From positions 1 through 64,000 of the forward strand of contig CAIQWT010000061.1 in assembly GCA_903875605.1 (NCBI GenBank): DNA of 64,000 nucleotides, written 5' to 3'. A program made the position numbers and the translations under genes. Positions 61,496 through 64,000 of this stretch are shown here, piece by piece; positions within the stretch are counted from its first letter, which is position 1; each line of letters begins with the position of its first letter. Source of the DNA: an uncultured Geobacteraceae bacterium (GTDB lineage Bacteria; Desulfobacterota; Desulfuromonadia; Geobacterales; Pseudopelobacteraceae). A model generated the notes under the pieces. The model was not told the DNA's origin. It made no database searches and worked only from the letters and a program-made list of their open reading frames with translations.

Positions 61496-62213
61496 GATGC
61501 CCCTCCGCTTTTTTCCCGGAGGCCAGAAAGGCCGTTGCCAGAACAAGATCCTCAGGTGTTGTGATCTTGATGTTTTGATAGTCACCGTAGACTATTTTGA
61601 CCTGGCCACCGGTCCGCTCGACCAGAGATGAATCATCTGTCCCCAAAAAAAGTTCCGATTCAGCGGCTTGATGTGCGGCAAAAATTACGCCGAAACGGAA
61701 TGATTGAGGGGTCTGAGCCAGCCAGAGTGTTTCGCGAGCAGGGGTGCCTGTAACAACTCCGTTTGTTACTTCTTTGATGGTGTCTTTGGCTGGTACAGCT
61801 GTCAGTGCGCCATCATTACAGCGCGCAGTGTCGATTGATTGCTTGAGTAACTCTTCGGTAATCAGCGGTCTGACGCCGTCATGGATAACGACCACGTCAT
61901 CATCCGCAACGTATGCACGCATGGCGCGCAGGCCATTCATTACGGAGTTTTGACGTTCCCTTCCCCCTGGAACTATTGCTGCAATTTTACTGAAACCACA
62001 TGTCTCTACGACATGCTCCTGGCAGTAGGGAATTTCTTCTTCGGGAATAATCAGATAGATTGAGTCGATAAGGGGGGATTTTTCAAAAGCTAAAATAGTA
62101 TGAGCGACTATTGGCATGCCGTTCAACTGCAGGTACTGCTTATTGATTGAAGCACCCATGCGTTTGCCCATGCCTGCGGCCGGTATAAGTGCAACCGATT
62201 TGAATGCGGTCAT
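61479..62213 (-). CDS. ispD: 2-C-methyl-D-erythritol 4-phosphate cytidylyltransferase
   Basis: 244 residues from the ATG at 62213 (GGGAG upstream). The nucleotidyltransferase signature [19 protein letters not shown] (about 9-27) is clear, as are [12 protein letters not shown] and [14 protein letters not shown]. It makes CDP-methylerythritol in the MEP isoprenoid pathway. IspF is not next to it in this window. It overlaps the REC-kinase gene by 17 nt, so these genes form one transcript. Confidence 0.95.
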   Translation of the reverse strand: MTAFKSVALIPAAGMGKRMGASINKQYLQLNGMPIVAHTILAFEKSPLIDSIYLIIPEEEIPYCQEHVVETCGFSKIAAIVPGGRERQNSVMNGLRAMRAYVADDDVVVIHDGVRPLITEELLKQSIDTARCNDGALTAVPAKDTIKEVTNGVVTGTPARETLWLAQTPQSFRFGVIFAAHQAAESELFLGTDDSSLVERTGGQVKIVYGDYQNIKITTPEDLVLATAFLASGKKAEGHHVITA

Positions 62214-62294
62214 TAACTGTTTCTCCCAAAACAGTATATCAGCTTCCGGTAAGTATGCAACAACTGAGTTGCACAATTAAGCTGCCTGAACAGA

Positions 62295-62963
62295 TCAGCA
62301 AATTTTAGCGGAACTGGTACCGGTCATCAGAACCTGACCTCCATATTCGGCATTTTTACGTACGAGAGTTTCTGCCAGGTCGGCATCCTTCTTTCTGAAT
62401 GCCGCGATGATTTTTTCATGCTCCTGCACCGAAACCACCATTCTCCCCGGCAGGCTTAGCGAGGTAAAGCGGAGTCTTTGGAATTTTGTGACCAGTCTAG
62501 CTATCAATTCACGTAATTTTTCATTGTCGGCCGCCTTAATAAACAGCTCATGAAAGTCACTGTGGATTTTGAAAAAAAGATTGATATTGCCGATTTTGGC
62601 CAGTTCAGCGAGTTTGTTATTGATACCCTGCAGACGATCCAGGTCTTTTTCGCTCAGATTTTCACAGGCCCTACGTGCCGCATACCCCTCCATTATACTC
62701 TTAATGGCGTAAAATTCCTCAACATCCTTAGGGCTGAATTCGCTGACAACTGCACCACGACGGGGTATGACGGTGAGATATCCTTCGGATTCCAACTGGC
62801 GAAATGCCTCACGGATCGGAGTGCGGCTTATTCCGTAGCGTTCTGCCAGTTCCGGTTCAGATACACGACTGCCACCCTTCAGGCTGCCGGAAACAATGGC
62901 GTCACGGATGTTTTCAAGTATCTTTTCACGCAGTGTCAGATGTTTTTCCATCGGTTTTTTCAT
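62295..62963 (-). CDS. GntR-family (FCD) transcriptional regulator
   Basis: 222 residues from the ATG at 62963. The winged helix-turn-helix has EPELAERYGISRTPIREAFR (about 36-55), then the FCD ligand domain (about 82-205) with HSDFHELFIKAADNEKL, which has the metal-binding Asp and His. Members bind small carboxylates or sugars. Another ATG at 63014 lies inside the promoter and is rejected. A palindromic operator upstream suggests autoregulation. ispD lies 82 nt downstream. Confidence 0.92.
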   Translation of the reverse strand: MKKPMEKHLTLREKILENIRDAIVSGSLKGGSRVSEPELAERYGISRTPIREAFRQLESEGYLTVIPRRGAVVSEFSPKDVEEFYAIKSIMEGYAARRACENLSEKDLDRLQGINNKLAELAKIGNINLFFKIHSDFHELFIKAADNEKLRELIARLVTKFQRLRFTSLSLPGRMVVSVQEHEKIIAAFRKKDADLAETLVRKNAEYGGQVLMTGTSSAKIC

Positions 62964-62996
62964 GGCGGGGGCTCGCTCCAGTGAGAATTTCGTATC

Positions 62997-63024
62997 ATTG
63001 TATACAGTATACAAAATTTGTCAA
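62997..63024 (-). promoter_or_regulatory. Promoter with palindromic GntR (FCD) operator
   Basis: On the minus strand TTGACA (63019-63024) and TACAAT (62997-63002) have a 16-nt spacer. The 17-bp palindrome TTGTATACAGTATACAA (62998-63014, plus strand) covers the spacer and -10 box, and its half site TTGTATAC is a usual FCD-GntR recognition half. The regulator at 62963 would therefore repress itself. Confidence 0.7.
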
Positions 63025-63158
63025 TTATAACAAGCTTCTTTCCATTTTATTCATTAGTGGATTGGCAGGACAGCACGCCGCATTTTTAAAAAATTCTTGT
63101 CTGAAATAAAAGAAAGCACCTTGTCTTTTTGAGTCCTTACAGGTACTCTGCTACGACT

Positions 63159-64000
63159 ATGGATCCCGTTAGGCACCTCAAAATATCATTTTTTGTTCTT
63201 CTGATGCTTATCTCAGGTGGAACATTAGGCTATATGTCTATCGAAGGGTGGCGTCCGCTCGATGCTGCCTATATGACAGTCATTACATTGGGAACGGTAG
63301 GATTTAGGGAGGTTCACGACCTTTCTGATGGTGGCAAACTTTTCACTATGGGGTTGATTGTTGTTGGCGTCAGCGTATTGGGCTATATCGTCGGAAGCTT
63401 GGCCCAGATTATGTTTGAGGGGCAGATTCAGAGGATTATGGGGAGGAAAAAGGTGGAAAAACAGATAGGAGCGCTCGTCGGTCATTACATTATCTGTGGT
63501 TTCGGTCGAATTGGTTCGCTTATTTGCAAGGAATTCAAGGCAAACGGACTGAAATTTGTAATCATAGAGAAAAATGTGGATGCTGTAGAACGACTTGAAG
63601 ATGACGGTTATCTCTACATGAAAGGGGATGCCACTCTTGACGAAACACTCCTCAAGGCCGGTATCAACAGAGCCAAGGGGCTTATTTCCGTGGTCACATC
63701 AGATACTGAAAACGTATATATCACATTGACCGCACGCGGACTTAACCCGGATCTTTACATTATGTCCCGTTCCGGTGAAGAGGGTTCTGATATCAAGCTT
63801 AAGCGGGCAGGGGCCAACAAGGTCGTTTCGCCATACACGATAGGCGGCAACCGCATGGCGCAGTCGATTTTGCGTCCTAATGTGGTAGATTTTATTGAAA
63901 TAGCCACTGGTCATGAACATCTGGAATTACAGATGGAAGAAATAGATATCCCGGCTCACTCGGCTTTTGTGGGTGAAACTCTTGTCACCTCTGGATTCCG
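63159..64000 (+). CDS. RCK/TrkA-N potassium channel, 3' part outside window
   Basis: The frame from ATG 63159 is open to the window end (280 codons). Residues about 8-25 form the first helix, a pore loop contains TLGTVGFREV, and a second helix covers about 66-90. A cytosolic RCK domain begins YIICGFGRIGSLICKEF (about 109-125) with the Rossmann GxGxxG. The selectivity filter reads TVGFR rather than TVGYG. It is divergent from the GntR regulator gene, 195 nt apart, and could be regulated with it. Confidence 0.9.
   Translation, partial: MDPVRHLKISFFVLLMLISGGTLGYMSIEGWRPLDAAYMTVITLGTVGFREVHDLSDGGKLFTMGLIVVGVSVLGYIVGSLAQIMFEGQIQRIMGRKKVEKQIGALVGHYIICGFGRIGSLICKEFKANGLKFVIIEKNVDAVERLEDDGYLYMKGDATLDETLLKAGINRAKGLISVVTSDTENVYITLTARGLNPDLYIMSRSGEEGSDIKLKRAGANKVVSPYTIGGNRMAQSILRPNVVDFIEIATGHEHLELQMEEIDIPAHSAFVGETLVTSGF

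Overview
The window looks like a chromosomal stretch of a Geobacter-type bacterium (Desulfuromonadia/Geobacterales; genus not resolved). The reasons are the combination of a MofA/OmpB-type giant multicopper oxidase with a haem c/periplasmic-binding-protein fusion, a complete HdrABC-FlxABCD oxidoreductase operon, a cobalamin-riboswitch cobalt transporter, a free-standing B12-binding mutase subunit and an efpL-type EF-P paralog. Coding density is high and most genes sit in short same-strand operons. I see no prophage, integrase, transposase or CRISPR array.

Layout. 1-118: 3' end of a 5S rRNA and its terminator. 250-7995 (+): prmA-rsmE, a zinc-ribbon protein, mutL-miaA-hfq, an AI-2E permease and a DUF512/radical-SAM protein. 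8133-17558 (-): an exported metal/redox cluster made of a SCO1-like copper protein, a cytochrome c-PBP fusion, a small basic exported protein, a 1533-residue multicopper oxidase and a PKD-repeat lipoprotein. 17828-26726: periplasmic FKBP isomerase, a spacer with REP-like elements, MCP plus CheW, envelope proteins (MltD-like transglycosylase with a poly-C tract, YtxH, DUF948) and MeaB. 26819-30797 (-): hldD and cbiMNQO behind a cobalamin riboswitch, terminator and promoter. 31069-32633 (+): an ABC ATPase (molybdate/tungstate type by inference) and a sirtuin. 32719-36763 (-): gdhA, two crotonase-fold proteins, a B12-binding subunit and cobO. 36933-42649 (+): large NAD-type glutamate dehydrogenase, YtxH, LarA-like protein, queF, efpL. 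42688-47213 (+): a CAU tRNA with its own promoter, Nif3-like protein, zinc-ribbon coiled coil, rnpB, a YkgJ-like protein and hemB. 47229-49517: L,D-transpeptidase, threonine aldolase and a 52-residue protein. 49518-50619: an AT-rich gap. 50620-58070 (+): hdrCBA-flxDCBA. 58215-64000: hybrid kinase, DsbC-like oxidoreductase, REC-kinase, ispD, an FCD-type GntR regulator with a palindromic operator, and a truncated RCK potassium channel.

How the parts fit. A cobalamin theme recurs: cobalt uptake under a B12 riboswitch, the adenosyltransferase CobO, a B12-binding mutase subunit and the mutase chaperone MeaB. The Hdr-Flx operon would connect NAD(P)H, ferredoxin and a disulfide/thiol couple. The copper/haem cluster probably works at the cell surface. 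The least explained items are the multicopper oxidase cluster, the inverted-repeat spacers inside the Hdr-Flx operon, the 11-C tract in the transglycosylase gene and the ModE-like and FNR-like operators. Start sites were moved from the longest ORF where a ribosome binding site or signal peptide favoured an inner start. All family names come from reading motifs, not from database searches.
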